DNA of 64,000 nucleotides from Actinomyces ruminis (GTDB lineage Bacteria > Actinomycetota > Actinomycetes > Actinomycetales > Actinomycetaceae), in contig NZ_MTPX02000051.1 in assembly GCF_002154335.2 (NCBI RefSeq), positions 78,396 through 142,395 of the forward strand, given 5' to 3'. Below the pieces are notes generated by a model, which was not told the DNA's origin, made no database searches, and was given only the letters and a program-made list of their open reading frames with translations. Below, piece by piece: positions 30,900-41,093 of this stretch. Both the position numbers and the translations under genes were made by a program. How positions within the stretch are numbered: position 1 is the stretch's first letter; the number at the start of each line of letters is the position of its first letter.

Positions 30900-31382
30900 A
30901 TGACCGAGCCCAGGTCCGACGACTTCGACGGCACCGCCCGCATCCCCGCCCCCGACGCCTCCACGCAGCACCCGACGTCGGGCACCGGAGCCGATGCGGG
31001 CTTGTCCGACGCCGTCGCTCCCGCCCGGACCAAGCGGCAGCGTCCCGGGTACCGGCGCACGTGGGTCGCCGTCGTCGCCGGCGTCGCTGTCATAGCGGCA
31101 GCGTTCGGCGCCGGCTGGGGTGCTAACGAGCTGCTCTCGCCCGAGCAGACTCCGGCGGGTATTGAGCGCGGCGACTTCGACCCGCGCCAGGACGGGCCGG
31201 GCGGCGGCCAGATGCCGGGCGGCCAGATGCCGGGCGGCCAGATGCCCGATGGTGAGACGGGTCAGGGCGGCGCCGGGCGCACCACGCCCAACGACGACGC
31301 CACCGGCGGATCCGGCGATGGCGGCACCTCCGAGGGCGGCGACAGCGCCGGCGTGCTACAGAACGAGGACACCTCGGCCTGA
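30900..31382 (+). CDS. Small membrane-anchored protein with GGQMP repeats
   Basis: The 160-residue protein starts MTEPRSDDFDGTARI, after a weak GAAAGGAC ribosome site. A polar N-terminal 45 residues end in basic KRQRPGYRR, followed by one membrane helix (VAVVAGVAVIAAAFGAGWGA). The external tail is Gly/Asp/Thr-rich and contains three GGQMP units in a row (about 31201-31250). No family is recognised. The topology (basic residues inside, low-complexity tail outside) suggests a surface or wall-exposed protein. Confidence 0.6.
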   Translation: MTEPRSDDFDGTARIPAPDASTQHPTSGTGADAGLSDAVAPARTKRQRPGYRRTWVAVVAGVAVIAAAFGAGWGANELLSPEQTPAGIERGDFDPRQDGPGGGQMPGGQMPGGQMPDGETGQGGAGRTTPNDDATGGSGDGGTSEGGDSAGVLQNEDTSA

Positions 31383-31388
31383 GTGGCC

Positions 31389-31480
31389 GCCTCGCACACG
31401 CCTTCCCGCCAAGGCCACGTGTTTTGGAGGTTTGCACGGGTTGAGCGCCCGCAAACCTCCAAAACACGTGTGTGCGAGGC
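31389..31480. repeat. Nested perfect inverted repeat (20-base and 10-base arms)
   Basis: The inner arms cacgtgttttggaggtttgc (31416-31435) and its exact complement (31451-31470) enclose a 15-base loop. The outer arms gcctcgcaca (31389-31398) and tgtgcgaggc (31471-31480) are also perfect, with an unpaired 17-base stretch on the left side only. It lies between a stop codon and the trehalose operon. It may terminate the upstream gene, though there is no T-run after it. Confidence 0.8.
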
Positions 31481-31544
31481 GAACGCGTGTATGTGTGCCA
31501 CGCCCAACCGCGGCGGGGTTGTCAGGAGCTCACCGGTGGTGTGT

Positions 31545-31560
31545 ACTTGTGTATACAAGT
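31545..31560. promoter_or_regulatory. Likely TreR operator upstream of treC
   Basis: ACTTGTGTATACAAGT has perfect 6-base arms (ACTTGT/ACAAGT) and a 4-base centre, very close to the TTGTATATACAA-like operators bound by GntR-type trehalose repressors. It lies 42 bases before the treC start. A GntR-family repressor is encoded just downstream at 35459-36226. Confidence 0.7.
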
Positions 31561-31602
31561 TGCCGCGTGGTTGCGGCAGCGCGACTGACCCCGGAGCACC
31601 CC

Positions 31603-33341
31603 ATGAGCTTTCACGACGCCGTCGTCTACCAGGTCTATCCGAAGTCCTTCCGCGACACCACCGGCGACGGCGTCGGTGACCTGCGCGGCATCCTTGAAAA
31701 GGTCCCCTATATCGCCTCGCTGGGCGTGGACTACGTCTGGCTCAACCCCTTTTATCCCTCGCCGGGCAAGGACAACGGCTACGACGTGTCCGACTACTGC
31801 GCGGTCGACCCCGCGATGGGCACGATGGAGGATTTCGACGAGCTCGTCGCCGCCCTGGCCGAGCACGGCATCAGCCCCATGCTGGACATGGTGCTCAACC
31901 ACGTGTCCACCGAGCACGAGTGGTTCCAGCGGGCGCTGGCCGGTGAGCAGCGCTACCGAGATTACTTCTACCTCCGGCCCGCCCGCGGCGACGAACCGAC
32001 GGGGGAGCCGATTCTGCCCACCAACTGGGTGTCCAAGTTCGGCGGTCCCGCCTGGGCGCCGTTCGGGCCCGTTGACGAGTCCGGCCGCCCGCTGGGCGGG
32101 GAGTACTACCTGCACCTGTTCGACCCCGGCCAGGCCGACCTGGACTGGCACAACCCCGAGGTACGGGCACGGGCGGCGCAGGTCATCAACTTCTGGCGCT
32201 CCCACGGCGTGCGGGCCTTCCGCTTCGACGTTATCAACCTGATCGGCAAGACCGAGCCCCTGGCGGACGCCTCCGCGGGCACCGACGACCGCCTGGTCTA
32301 CACCGACGGGCCGCTCGTGCACGACTACCTGCAAGAACTGTGCCGGGCCAGCTTTGGCCAGGACCCGGACGCCGTGACCGTGGGGGAGATGTCCTCCACC
32401 TCCATCGCCGCCTGCGTTGACTACACCAGCCCCGGGCGGGGGGAGCTGTCCATGGTGTTCAACTTCCACCACCTCAAGGTCGACTACGCCGACGGCCGGA
32501 AATGGACCTGACCGAGCCGGATATCCCCGCCCTCAAGCGCATCCTCAACGACTGGGCGCTGGGACTCCAGGCCGGCGGCGGCTGGAACGCCCTGTTCTGG
32601 AACAACCACGATCAGCCCCGGGCCATCAATCGCTTCGGTGACCCGGACCGCTACCACTACGAGTCCGCCACCATGCTCGCCACCGCCATCCACCTGCTGC
32701 GCGGCACCCCCTACATCTATATGGGGGAGGAGATCGGCATGACCGATCCGGACTACACCCGCATCGAGGACTATGTGGACGTCGAGGCCCGCAATGCCTA
32801 CGCCGAGCTGGTGGCCGCCGGACACAGCGAGGCGGACGCCTTCGCCGTCGTTCACGCCAAGGCGCGTGACAACGCCCGCACCCCCATGCAGTGGGACGCC
32901 ACCGCCGGCGCCGGCTTCACCACCGGCACCCCTTGGCTGCGCCCCACCAACGCCGAGACGATCAACGTTGCCGCCGAGGAGGCGGGTGGGCGCATCCTGC
33001 CCTACTACCGCCGCCTGGTGGAGTTGCGCAAGACGGAGCCGGTGATCGCCGAGGGCGACTACGCCCCCTGGGAGCTCGACAGTCCCGACGTATTCGCCTA
33101 TATCCGCAGCCTGCCCGCGTCTCCGGACGCCGCGGCCGCCACCAGCGACGACGCCGGCCCTGCTCGCCTGCTCGTCCTGACCAGCTTCCGTGGTCATCCG
33201 ACCACGGTCGCGGTTCCCAGTGAGTTCCTCGTCGGCGAGGTGCTGATCGGGAACTACCCCGCCCGGCCACTCGGCCCCGTCATGACTCTGTCCCCCTATG
33301 AGGCCCTGGCCATCATCATCCGCAACCCGAAGTCGCTCTGA
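31603..33341 (+). CDS. treC: GH13 alpha-glucosidase, probable trehalose-6-phosphate hydrolase
   Basis: It hydrolyses trehalose-6-phosphate, delivered by the PTS next door, to glucose and glucose-6-phosphate. The start is MSFHDAVVYQVYPKSFRDTT. GH13 motifs are DMVLNHVS (region I), GVRAFRFDVIN with the nucleophile Asp (II), VGEMSS with the acid Glu (III) and FWNNHDQPR (IV). Repaired length is about 579 residues. The break near 32503 (AAATGGACC for AAATGGGACC) joins DYADGRKW to DLTEPDIPALK. Sequence alone does not exclude oligo-1,6-glucosidase; the PTS/TreR context decides the call. Start ATG is at 31603. Confidence 0.87.
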
Positions 33342-33355
33342 GAGGAGCATCGCAC

Positions 33356-35388
33356 ATGTCCTCATCATCCGCGCCGGAGCGGGCGCTGGCAGCACCCGTA
33401 TCCGGCAAGGTCATCGCCCTAGCCGACGTCCCCGATCCGGTCTTCTCCTCCGGTGCCCTGGGAGAGGGCTTCGGCGTGGTTCCCTCCGCAGGTGATGTCG
33501 TCGCCCCAGCGGCGGGTACCGTCACCATGGTGGCCGAGACCGGTCACGCCGTCGGCATCGCCACCGCCGAGGGGCTGGAAGTGCTCCTGCACCTGGGGGT
33601 GGATACCGTCGAGCTGGAGGGGCGCCCGTTCCGCCTCACCGTCGGCGTCGGCCAGGAGGTGCAGGCCGGCCAGTCCCTGGGCGCCATGGACCTGGCCGCC
33701 ATTACCGCCGCCGGCAAGGACACCACCACCATCGTGGCCGTGACCAACTCCGCCAAGACCCTGGCCGAACTGCGCGTCACCGAGGGGGAGACGCAGGCCG
33801 GCGCGAGCGTGGCCGGAGCCGTGCTCAAGACGGCCTCCGGCGACTCCGCGGTCGCCGACGCCTCCGCTCCCGCACCGGACGACGGCCTGACCGGCTTTGA
33901 CGCCACCGCCCGCGACATCATCGCCGGGGTGGGCGGGGCCGACAATATCCGCTCCGTCATCCACTGCATCACCCGGGTGCGCTTCTACCTGAAGGACGAG
34001 TCCCGCGCCGACGACGCCGCCGTGACCGGCGCGGAGGGCGTGATCGACGTCGCCGCGCGGGTGGCCAGTATCAGGTGGTCATCGGTGCCACCGTCGGTGA
34101 CGTGTACGACGCCATCGTCAAGCAGGTGCCGCGCCTGGCCGAGGGGGCCGACGAGGCGGAGGCCGCGCCGGCGGCGCCGCGGCCCACCACGCCCATCGGC
34201 TGGGTCAAGTATGGATTCTCCTCGCTGATCGGTGTGATCACCGGCTCCATGATCCCCGTGATCGGCGTGCTGGCGGCCTCCGGCATCCTCAAGGGGATCC
34301 TGGCGCTGCTGACCCAGTTCGACGTCGTGGACACCGGCACCTCGACCTACACCTTCATCGACGCCATGGCCTCGTCGATGTTCTACTTCCTGCCCATCAT
34401 CATCGGCTTCACCTCGGCCCGCAGGCTCGGCGCGGACCCGATCATCGTCGCCATCATCGGCGGGGTGCTCACCTTCCCGTCCGTGGTCGCCATGGCCGAC
34501 TCCTCCGCCGAGGACTACCACGTGATCGCCCGGATCGGGCGGACGGTGTTCAATTCCGACTTCTTCGGCATCCCGGTCTCCCTGCCCGAGGGCAACGCCT
34601 ACGCCTACTCGATCTTCCCGATCATCGTGGCCGCCTGGCTAGCTTCCAAGATCGAGCCCTGGCTCAAGCGGTGGATCCCGGCGGTGGTGCGCTCCATCTT
34701 CGCCCCGCTGCTGGAGATCTTCATCGTCTCCACCCTGGTGCTGGTGGTGTTCGGCCCCATCGTCATGACGATCTCCGGCGCCATCGCCCAGGCCGTCACT
34801 TGGGTGCTGAGCCTTTCGTATCCGGTGGCCGGTTTCCTCATCGGCGGGTTCTACCAGTGCCTGGTCATCTTCGGACTGCACTGGGCGGTAATCCCGATCA
34901 TCTCCCAGCAGATCGCCGACCCCGGGTACTCGCCGCTCAACGCCATTGTGTCCGTATCGATGATTGCCCAGGGCGGCGGTGCACTCGCGCTGTGGGTAAA
35001 GGCCAAGAGTCCGCGCATCAAGCAACTGGCCGGCCCGGCCACCATCTCCGCCCTGTGCGGGGTGACCGAGCCCGCCATGTACGGCCTGAACCTCAAGTAC
35101 GGGCGCGTGTTCATCACCGCCTCCATCGGTGGCGCCGTGGGCGGCCTGCTCACCGGCCTGTTCGACGTCAACATGTGGGGATTCACCGGCGCGTTCGTCG
35201 GCTTCCCCTCCTTCGTCAACCCCGAGGGCATCGACGGGTCCTTCACCGGGTTCTGGATCGCCTCATTCGTGACCCTGGCCGTGTCCTTCCTGGCCACCTA
35301 CTTCTTCGGCTTCAAGGAGTCCGACTTCGAGACCGAGCGCACGGTGGAGAAGGTGCGGCTGGGCAACCGCGAGCCGGTGGCTCGCTGA
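33356..35388 (+). CDS. Trehalose-type PTS permease, fused EIIA-EIIB-EIIC
   Basis: It imports and phosphorylates trehalose. The domain order is A-B-C. EIIA (Glc type, about 1-150) has its phospho-His in LEVLLHLGVDTVEL. EIIB (about 185-270) has the phospho-Cys in IRSVIHCITRVRFYL. EIIC (about 290-660) has about 8-10 membrane segments and the family signature GVTEPAMYGLNLKYGR. Repaired length is about 678 residues. The break near 34060 (GCGCGGGTGGCC, one G short) joins DVAARG to GQYQVVIGATVGDVYDAIV. It starts 14 bases after treC stops, with a GAGAGGAG ribosome site. Confidence 0.9.
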
Positions 35389-35458
35389 CCAACTGACCAA
35401 CACGGCGTTTTGACGGCCCGGTCGGCGTACGCGCCGGCCGGGCCGCCGGCTTGCGCCA

Positions 35459-36226
35459 TCACCGGTGGGCGGGCAGACGCTGGGCCGCCGAGACGAAGCC
35501 GAAGGTCTCCGGCACGTGGTGGGAGCGGGTGTACTCGAACGGCACCCCGGAGGCGTCGAAGCCGAGCGACTCCATTACCCCCACGCAGTCCAGACCGCCC
35601 AGATCCAGATGACGGCGATCGAGCTCGTCCGCGGCCTCAATGGTGACCATGCGTGAGGCGGTGGCGATATGTACCCCCAGCTCATTCTCCAGGTAGGCGT
35701 AGATGGAGGTCTCCGCGGCCTCGCGGGGAATGTCGGGGACCACCGAGCGCAGGAAGCGGTTGTGGTCGATGATGGCGGGCCGGTCGTTCAGCAGACGCAG
35801 CCGACGCAGGTACAGCACCTGTGCGCCCGCCTCCAGGCCGGAGGCCCACGCCACTGTATCGGTTACGGTTTCGACCGTTGCGGCCAGCAACACGGTGCGC
35901 ACCGTGGTGCCGATGCGACGACCGGCCTCGGCCAGAGACTCGATGCCGGACAGGAAGAACAGCGAGGTTGAACGCGGCCGGTAGATGACCTGGACACCTT
36001 TGCCGTGAATGGGCTGGACGTACCCCTGCGAGCCCAGGTACTGCACCGCCTTGCGCACCGTGGGGCGGGTGGTGGCGAAGTCGGCGCTGAGCCGATTCTC
36101 ACTGGGCAGGAAGGAGCGGAAGGGGAAGGCGCCGTCCTCTATTCGGCCACGCAGGAACTCGTAGATCTCCTGATACTTGGGCACACTCGTGGGCTCGCGC
36201 CGGAACGGGGGCTGAGAGACGGTCAC
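35459..36226 (-). CDS. treR: GntR-family trehalose operon repressor
   Basis: The 255-residue repressor has an N-terminal winged helix (VPKYQEIYEFLRGRIEDGAF, LPSENRLSADFATTRPTVRK, about 12-75). A UTRA effector domain follows (about 95-250; GAQVLYLRRLRLLNDRPAII, PFEYTRSHHVPETFGFV). UTRA repressors of trehalose operons sense trehalose-6-phosphate. The chosen GTG start has a GGAGAG ribosome site; longer versions would run into low-complexity sequence. It is convergent with the PTS gene and divergent from ileS. The palindrome at 31545 is its probable site. Confidence 0.85.
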   Translation of the reverse strand: MTVSQPPFRREPTSVPKYQEIYEFLRGRIEDGAFPFRSFLPSENRLSADFATTRPTVRKAVQYLGSQGYVQPIHGKGVQVIYRPRSTSLFFLSGIESLAEAGRRIGTTVRTVLLAATVETVTDTVAWASGLEAGAQVLYLRRLRLLNDRPAIIDHNRFLRSVVPDIPREAAETSIYAYLENELGVHIATASRMVTIEAADELDRRHLDLGGLDCVGVMESLGFDASGVPFEYTRSHHVPETFGFVSAAQRLPAHR

Positions 36227-36419
36227 GGTGTGCTCTCCTCGGTTGTGGTCTGGACGGCCTGGGGTACTTAAGTGGCGTAAGCCTATGCGTCTGCGGCGTC
36301 GGCGAGACCCGACGGCGGAAACGCACCCGCGTCCCGAGCTGCCGCGCGCTACCACCTGCCCGGTCTCCCGCACGGGCCGGCGGCCTAATGATGTGGCGAG
36401 AATGACGCCGCCGGGAGCC

Positions 36420-36730
36420 GATGGAGAATGGCCCGCCGCGCGGTCCACGGCTACACTCACCGCCACAGGCGCCGACCCGGCCATCACCGGCGAGCCTCCG
36501 GAAGAACCGGACCGCGGTTCACATTGTGTGCGCGGCCCCCAGTAGAACCGGACGGGACAGCCCGTCACAGCTGCGAATCAAGCGGCCCGCCCCGGCCCCG
36601 CCGGAGCGGACAAGCGAGGTGGTACCGCGGTGCGGTCCCCGTGAGCCGGCGCAAACGGCGAGCGGGACGGCGTCGTCCTCGTGGATCCCGGACCCGACCC
36701 GGCGTCGAGTCCAACGACTACGAGTGAGAC
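36420..36730 (+). promoter_or_regulatory. T-box riboswitch leader of ileS
   Basis: The T-box core gaggtggtaccgcgg lies at 36616-36630. TGGT at 36620-36623 can pair with the ACCA end of uncharged tRNA-Ile. The upstream 200 bases would form the codon-reading stem; an ATC specifier could be at 36482-36484 or 36577-36579, undecided by eye. No U-run terminator follows. A GAGG ribosome site sits at 36733-36736, so control of translation start, as known for actinobacterial ileS T-boxes, is more likely than transcription termination. Confidence 0.85.
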
Positions 36731-36745
36731 GCGAGGCAAGACCAC

Positions 36746-39700
36746 ATGGCCGAAGAGCCCACCGCCGCCCAGCATGCGGGCGCCGCCTTCTACCCCCTGC
36801 ACCGTCCCGGCCAGAAGGTCGAGCCGTCCCCCTCCTTCCCGGCAATCGAGGAGGACGTCCTGGCCTACTGGAAGCAGGACGGCACGTTCCAGGCCTCCAT
36901 CGACGCTCGGCCCGCTCTGGACGACAACGGCCACTCCAACGAGTTCGTCTTCTACGACGGCCCGCCCTTCGCCAACGGCCTGCCCCACTACGGGCACCTG
37001 CTGACCGGCTACGTCAAGGATGCGGTGGGCCGTTATCAGACCCAGCGGGGCCGCCGCGTGGAGCGTCGCTTCGGCTGGGACACCCACGGCCTGCCCGCCG
37101 AGCTGGAGGCGCAGCGCGAGCTCGGCATCGACGACGTCACCGAGATCACCCGCCCCGGCGGCCTGGGCATCGAGAAGTTCAACGCGGCCTGCCGCACCTC
37201 CGTGCTGCGCTACACCAAGGAGTGGGAGGACTACGTCACCCGCCAGGCCCGCTGGGTAGACTTCGAGAACGACTACAAGACCCTCGACCCCACCTACATG
37301 GAGTCGGTCATGTGGGCCTTCAAGACCCTGTATGACAAGGGCCTGGCCTACCAGGGCTACCGGGTGCTGCCCTACTGCTGGCACGACCGCACGCCGCTGA
37401 GCAACCACGAGCTCAAGATGGACGACGACGTCTATCAGGACCGTCAGGACAACACCGTCACCGTGGGTCTGCGCCTGGAGCGGCGCCTGGACGCCACCCA
37501 CCCGGATGCCGGCCCCGAACTGGCGCTGATCTGGACCACCACCCCGTGGACGCTGCCGTCCAACTCCGCCGTCGCCGTCGGCCCCGACGTCGACTACGTG
37601 ACCGTCCGCGTGGACGCCGACCTGGACTCCCCGGTCGCAGGGCAGGACGTGCTGCTCGCACGCGACCTGCTGGGCGCCTACGCCCGGGAGCTGGGTGAGG
37701 ACCCGCAGGTGTTGGCCACCTATAAGGGGACCGATCTGGTCGGCGTGCGCTACGTGCCCATCTACGACTTCTTCGACGACGCCGCCCACCGGGCCGAGGG
37801 CGCCGCCCCCGGGTCAGCGGCCTGGCAGATCATCGCCGCCGACTACGTCACCACCACCGAGGGCACCGGCCTGGTGCACCTGGCGCCCGCCTTCGGTGAG
37901 GACGATATGAACTCCTGCCAGCCCTACGGCATCGGCACGGTCATCCCCGTCGACGACGGCGGCATGTTCACCTCCGAGGTGCCCGACTACGCCGGCATGC
38001 ACATCTTCGACGCCAACAAGCCGGTCATCACCGACCTGCGCGACGGCACCGGCCCGCTGGCCCGCCGCGAGGCGGCCGTGCGCGCCGTGCTGGTGCGGCA
38101 GCAGTCCTACGTGCACTCCTACCCACACTGCTGGCGCTGCCGTAAGCCGCTTATGTACAAGGCCGTCTCGAGCTGGTTCGTGAAGGTCACCGCCATCCGC
38201 GACCGCATGGTCCAACTGAACCAGGAGATCACCTGGGTGCCCGGGCACGTCAAGGACGGCATCTTTGGCAACTGGCTGGCCGGCGCCCGCGACTGGTCCA
38301 TCTCCCGCAACCGCTTCTGGGGCTCACCCATCCCCGTGTGGGTGAGCGACGACCCGGCCCACCCGCGCACCGACGTCTACGGGTCCTTCGCGGAGCTGGA
38401 GCGCGACTTCGGTGTGGAGGTGAAGGATCTGCACCGGCCCTTCATCGACACGCTGGTGCGCCCCAACCCGGACGACCCCACCGGCAAGTCCATGATGCGC
38501 CGCATCCCCGACGTGCTGGACTGCTGGTTCGAGTCCGGCTCCATGCCCTTCGCCCAGGTGCACTACCCGTTCGAGAACGTGGACTGGTTCGAGTCGCACA
38601 ACCCGGGCGACTTCATCGTGGAGTACGTCGGACAGACCCGCGGCTGGTTCTACACGCTGCACGTGCTGGCCACCGCCCTGTTCGATCGGCCCGCCTTCAC
38701 CACCTGCGTCTCCCACGGCATTCTGTTGGGCAACGACGGGGCGAAGATGAGCAAGTCCCTGCGCAACTACCCCGACGTCCAGCAGGTCTTCGACCGCGAC
38801 GGCGCCGACGCCATGCGCTGGTTCCTGCTGTCCTCCCCGGTGGTGCGCGGCGGCAACCTGTCCGTCACCAACAAGGCCATCCGCGACACCGTCCGCCAGG
38901 TCATGCTGCCGCTGTGGAACACCTGGTACTTCTTCGCCCTGTACGCCGCCCAGGCCGGGGACGAGGGGGCCTGCTACCTCACCGACGGCGTGGACCTGAC
39001 CGACACCTCGCTGTTCGAGCGCAAGGGCACCCTCGACGTGATGGACCGCTACATCCTGGCCCGCACCAAGGACCTGACCGACACCGTGGCCGCCCAGTTG
39101 GACGCCTACGACATCACCGGCGCCACCCACACGGTGCGCGAGTTCATCGACGTGCTGACCAACTGGTACCTGCGCACCTCCCGGTCGCGGTTCGTCGACG
39201 GCGGCGCCGAGGTGGCGCGCCCCGCCTTCGACACCCTCGCCACCGTGCTGCGCGTGCTGACGCAGGTGATGGCGCCCCTGGCCCCGCTGACCGCGGAGGA
39301 GATCTACCGCGGCCTGACCGGGGAGCGCTCCGTTCACCTGACCGACTGGCCGGTCCTGCCCGAGCACGTGGCCGACGGCGCCCTGGTGGACGCCATGGAT
39401 CAGGCGCGCGACGCGGTGTCCGCCGCGCTGAGCCTGCGCAAGGCCGAGAAGCTGCGCGTACGCCAGCCGCTGCGGACTCTGACCATCGCCACCTCCGACC
39501 CGGCCGGCCTGGCGCCATTCACGGCGCTGATCGCCGACGAGGTCAACGTCAAGCAGGTGCGGGTGCTGGATGCCGCCGACGCCGGCTACGAGCTGACCGA
39601 GGAACTGACCCTCAACCCGCGCGCCTTCGCCCCGCAGGTGCGCAAGCTGACCTCGAAGCTGTTCAGCGCCGTCAAGGCGGGGGAGTGGGAGGTCACCGAG

Positions 39701-40126
39701 GACGGCGACGTTCGCTTCGACACGGTCCTGCTCGACGGCTCCCCGGTGGTGCTGGAGGCGGAGGACTCCACCTTCACCCTGTCCACGCGTATCGAGGTCC
39801 ACGACGATGCCTTGTCCGCCACCGTGCTGCCCTCGGGCGCCTTTGTGGTGCTGGATACGGCACTCGACGACGACCTGGAGGCCGAAGGCTGGGCCCGTGA
39901 CCTGGTGCGCCTGCTGATGGATGAGCGCAAGGCCGCCGGCTTGAACGTCGGCGAGCCGGCGCGCGCAACCCTGACGATCCCGACGGACAAGAATGCCTGG
40001 ACCGGCGCCCACCTGGACCTGATCAAGCGGGAGGTCAGCTGCGTGGAGCTGCAAGTGATCACCGCCGACGTGGACACTCCCACCGCCACCGTGGCGCGGG
40101 CCCGGGGGACGAGCGAGGCACAGTAG
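36746..40126 (+). CDS. ileS: Isoleucyl-tRNA synthetase
   Basis: This class I enzyme charges tRNA-Ile. It is 1126 residues, the long type. HIGH appears as HYGH (81-84, in [20 protein letters not shown]) and KMSKS as [13 protein letters not shown] (near 667). An editing domain lies between ([20 protein letters not shown]). The C-terminal part is the long archaeal/eukaryote-like tail rather than the zinc-binding tail of short bacterial forms; long-type enzymes are often less sensitive to mupirocin, a general family property and not a measured one here. The ATG at 36746 has GAGG nine bases upstream, inside the reach of the T-box leader. The frame is intact. Confidence 0.97.
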   Translation: MAEEPTAAQHAGAAFYPLHRPGQKVEPSPSFPAIEEDVLAYWKQDGTFQASIDARPALDDNGHSNEFVFYDGPPFANGLPHYGHLLTGYVKDAVGRYQTQRGRRVERRFGWDTHGLPAELEAQRELGIDDVTEITRPGGLGIEKFNAACRTSVLRYTKEWEDYVTRQARWVDFENDYKTLDPTYMESVMWAFKTLYDKGLAYQGYRVLPYCWHDRTPLSNHELKMDDDVYQDRQDNTVTVGLRLERRLDATHPDAGPELALIWTTTPWTLPSNSAVAVGPDVDYVTVRVDADLDSPVAGQDVLLARDLLGAYARELGEDPQVLATYKGTDLVGVRYVPIYDFFDDAAHRAEGAAPGSAAWQIIAADYVTTTEGTGLVHLAPAFGEDDMNSCQPYGIGTVIPVDDGGMFTSEVPDYAGMHIFDANKPVITDLRDGTGPLARREAAVRAVLVRQQSYVHSYPHCWRCRKPLMYKAVSSWFVKVTAIRDRMVQLNQEITWVPGHVKDGIFGNWLAGARDWSISRNRFWGSPIPVWVSDDPAHPRTDVYGSFAELERDFGVEVKDLHRPFIDTLVRPNPDDPTGKSMMRRIPDVLDCWFESGSMPFAQVHYPFENVDWFESHNPGDFIVEYVGQTRGWFYTLHVLATALFDRPAFTTCVSHGILLGNDGAKMSKSLRNYPDVQQVFDRDGADAMRWFLLSSPVVRGGNLSVTNKAIRDTVRQVMLPLWNTWYFFALYAAQAGDEGACYLTDGVDLTDTSLFERKGTLDVMDRYILARTKDLTDTVAAQLDAYDITGATHTVREFIDVLTNWYLRTSRSRFVDGGAEVARPAFDTLATVLRVLTQVMAPLAPLTAEEIYRGLTGERSVHLTDWPVLPEHVADGALVDAMDQARDAVSAALSLRKAEKLRVRQPLRTLTIATSDPAGLAPFTALIADEVNVKQVRVLDAADAGYELTEELTLNPRAFAPQVRKLTSKLFSAVKAGEWEVTEDGDVRFDTVLLDGSPVVLEAEDSTFTLSTRIEVHDDALSATVLPSGAFVVLDTALDDDLEAEGWARDLVRLLMDERKAAGLNVGEPARATLTIPTDKNAWTGAHLDLIKREVSCVELQVITADVDTPTATVARARGTSEAQ

Positions 40127-40137
40127 GCTCTCACGGC

Positions 40138-40182
40138 GCCCGGGCAGGTTCGCAGTTGTGGCGACCTGCCCGGGCTGCTTTT
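40138..40182 (+). terminator. Rho-independent terminator after ileS
   Basis: Arms gcccgggcaggt (40138-40149) and acctgcccgggc (40164-40175) are perfect complements, followed by TGCTTTTG. It begins 11 bases after the ileS stop. Confidence 0.85.
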
Positions 40183-40209
40183 GCGGAGTTGCTGCTGGAA
40201 TCGCATCCG

Positions 40210-40258
40210 GACAGCTTGTGGGTCTCTCGCACGGTGGTTTGGGAGACCCACAAGTGTC
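40210..40258 (-). terminator. Hairpin terminator for the sugar ABC operon
   Basis: Arms cttgtgggtctc (40215-40226) and gagacccacaag (40243-40254) are perfect, extended by gaca/tgtc after one mismatch. It lies just past the end of the minus-strand permease gene, so it probably ends that operon. No strong U-run is seen. Confidence 0.65.
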
Positions 40259-40265
40259 AGACACG

Positions 40266-41093
40266 TCAGCCCTTGACTGCGCCCTGCATCATGGCGGTTA
40301 TGAACTGACGCTGGAACAGCAGGAATACGCACAGTGTCGGCAGCATGATAATGAGTGCTCCGGCACATAGGAGTGGGATGTCGGTGCCCCACTGCCCTTG
40401 AAATGCACCCAGCGCGCCTGCCGCTGTGCGCCTGGTAGGGTCGTTCACTAGGACTACCGTGAGTAGGAACTGGTTCCATGTCCACAGAAACAGAAGGATC
40501 GCCAGCGACGACAGTGCTGGACGAGCCAGTGGGACTTGAACCCGCCAGAACGCCTGCCACAGGTTCGCTCCGTCGACCTCGGCCGCTTCGGATATCTCCT
40601 TGGGGACGTTGACGAAGTGCGCGTGCATCCAGAACGCTGAGAATGGCATGAATAGGCCGATGAGCGGCAAGATGATCGCCCATCTGGTGTTGAGCAGTCC
40701 TAGGTCTCGTATCTGATGGTAGAGAGGGGTGATGATTCCTTCGAAAGGCAGTGTCAGCCCCAAGATGAAGGTGAGCAGAAGCCATCTGTGCCCCGGAACC
40801 CTGAGGTGACCGAGCGCATAGCCGGCCATGGTCGCTATCGCCAGCGAAATCGGGACGACGCCAACGACGATGAGAACGCTGGACCACACCAGCGCCCCGA
40901 CGTTTGCGCTCTCGAAAGCCTTTGCGAAGTTGCTCCACTGGGGTTCCTCCGGCCACTCGAGTCCCGCAGGATAGGTTCCCGACGGATGGAGCGCGGTTAC
41001 GAAGAGACTGATGAACGGGACTACCGTCCAGAGCATGATGAGCGTCAGGAGAATGCGGCCCACCACTGATTCCCGCTTGGATACGATCATCAT
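40266..41093 (-). CDS. Sugar ABC importer permease, MalG/CUT1 type
   Basis: The 275-residue membrane protein has six helices (LLTLIMLWTVVPFISLFVT first). The ATPase-contact loop is EISEAAEVDGANLWQAFWRV with the conserved EAA...G. The ending MMQGAVKG is typical of MalG-like permeases. It is the last gene of the esterase-SBP-permease-permease operon. Its ATG overlaps the stop of the other permease by four bases. No ATPase gene is present, so a shared MsiK-like ATPase from elsewhere must power it (inference from the family). Confidence 0.92.
   Translation of the reverse strand: MMIVSKRESVVGRILLTLIMLWTVVPFISLFVTALHPSGTYPAGLEWPEEPQWSNFAKAFESANVGALVWSSVLIVVGVVPISLAIATMAGYALGHLRVPGHRWLLLTFILGLTLPFEGIITPLYHQIRDLGLLNTRWAIILPLIGLFMPFSAFWMHAHFVNVPKEISEAAEVDGANLWQAFWRVQVPLARPALSSLAILLFLWTWNQFLLTVVLVNDPTRRTAAGALGAFQGQWGTDIPLLCAGALIIMLPTLCVFLLFQRQFITAMMQGAVKG

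Noticed and set aside
36250..36275. ACTTAAGT palindrome before treR as a second TreR operator
   Set aside because: It shares only the ACTT/AAGT ends with the treC site and lacks the TGT...ACA core.
38324..40264. A 646-residue open frame opposite ileS
   Set aside because: It is an antisense shadow; ileS is complete with both class I motifs and the frame shows no family features.
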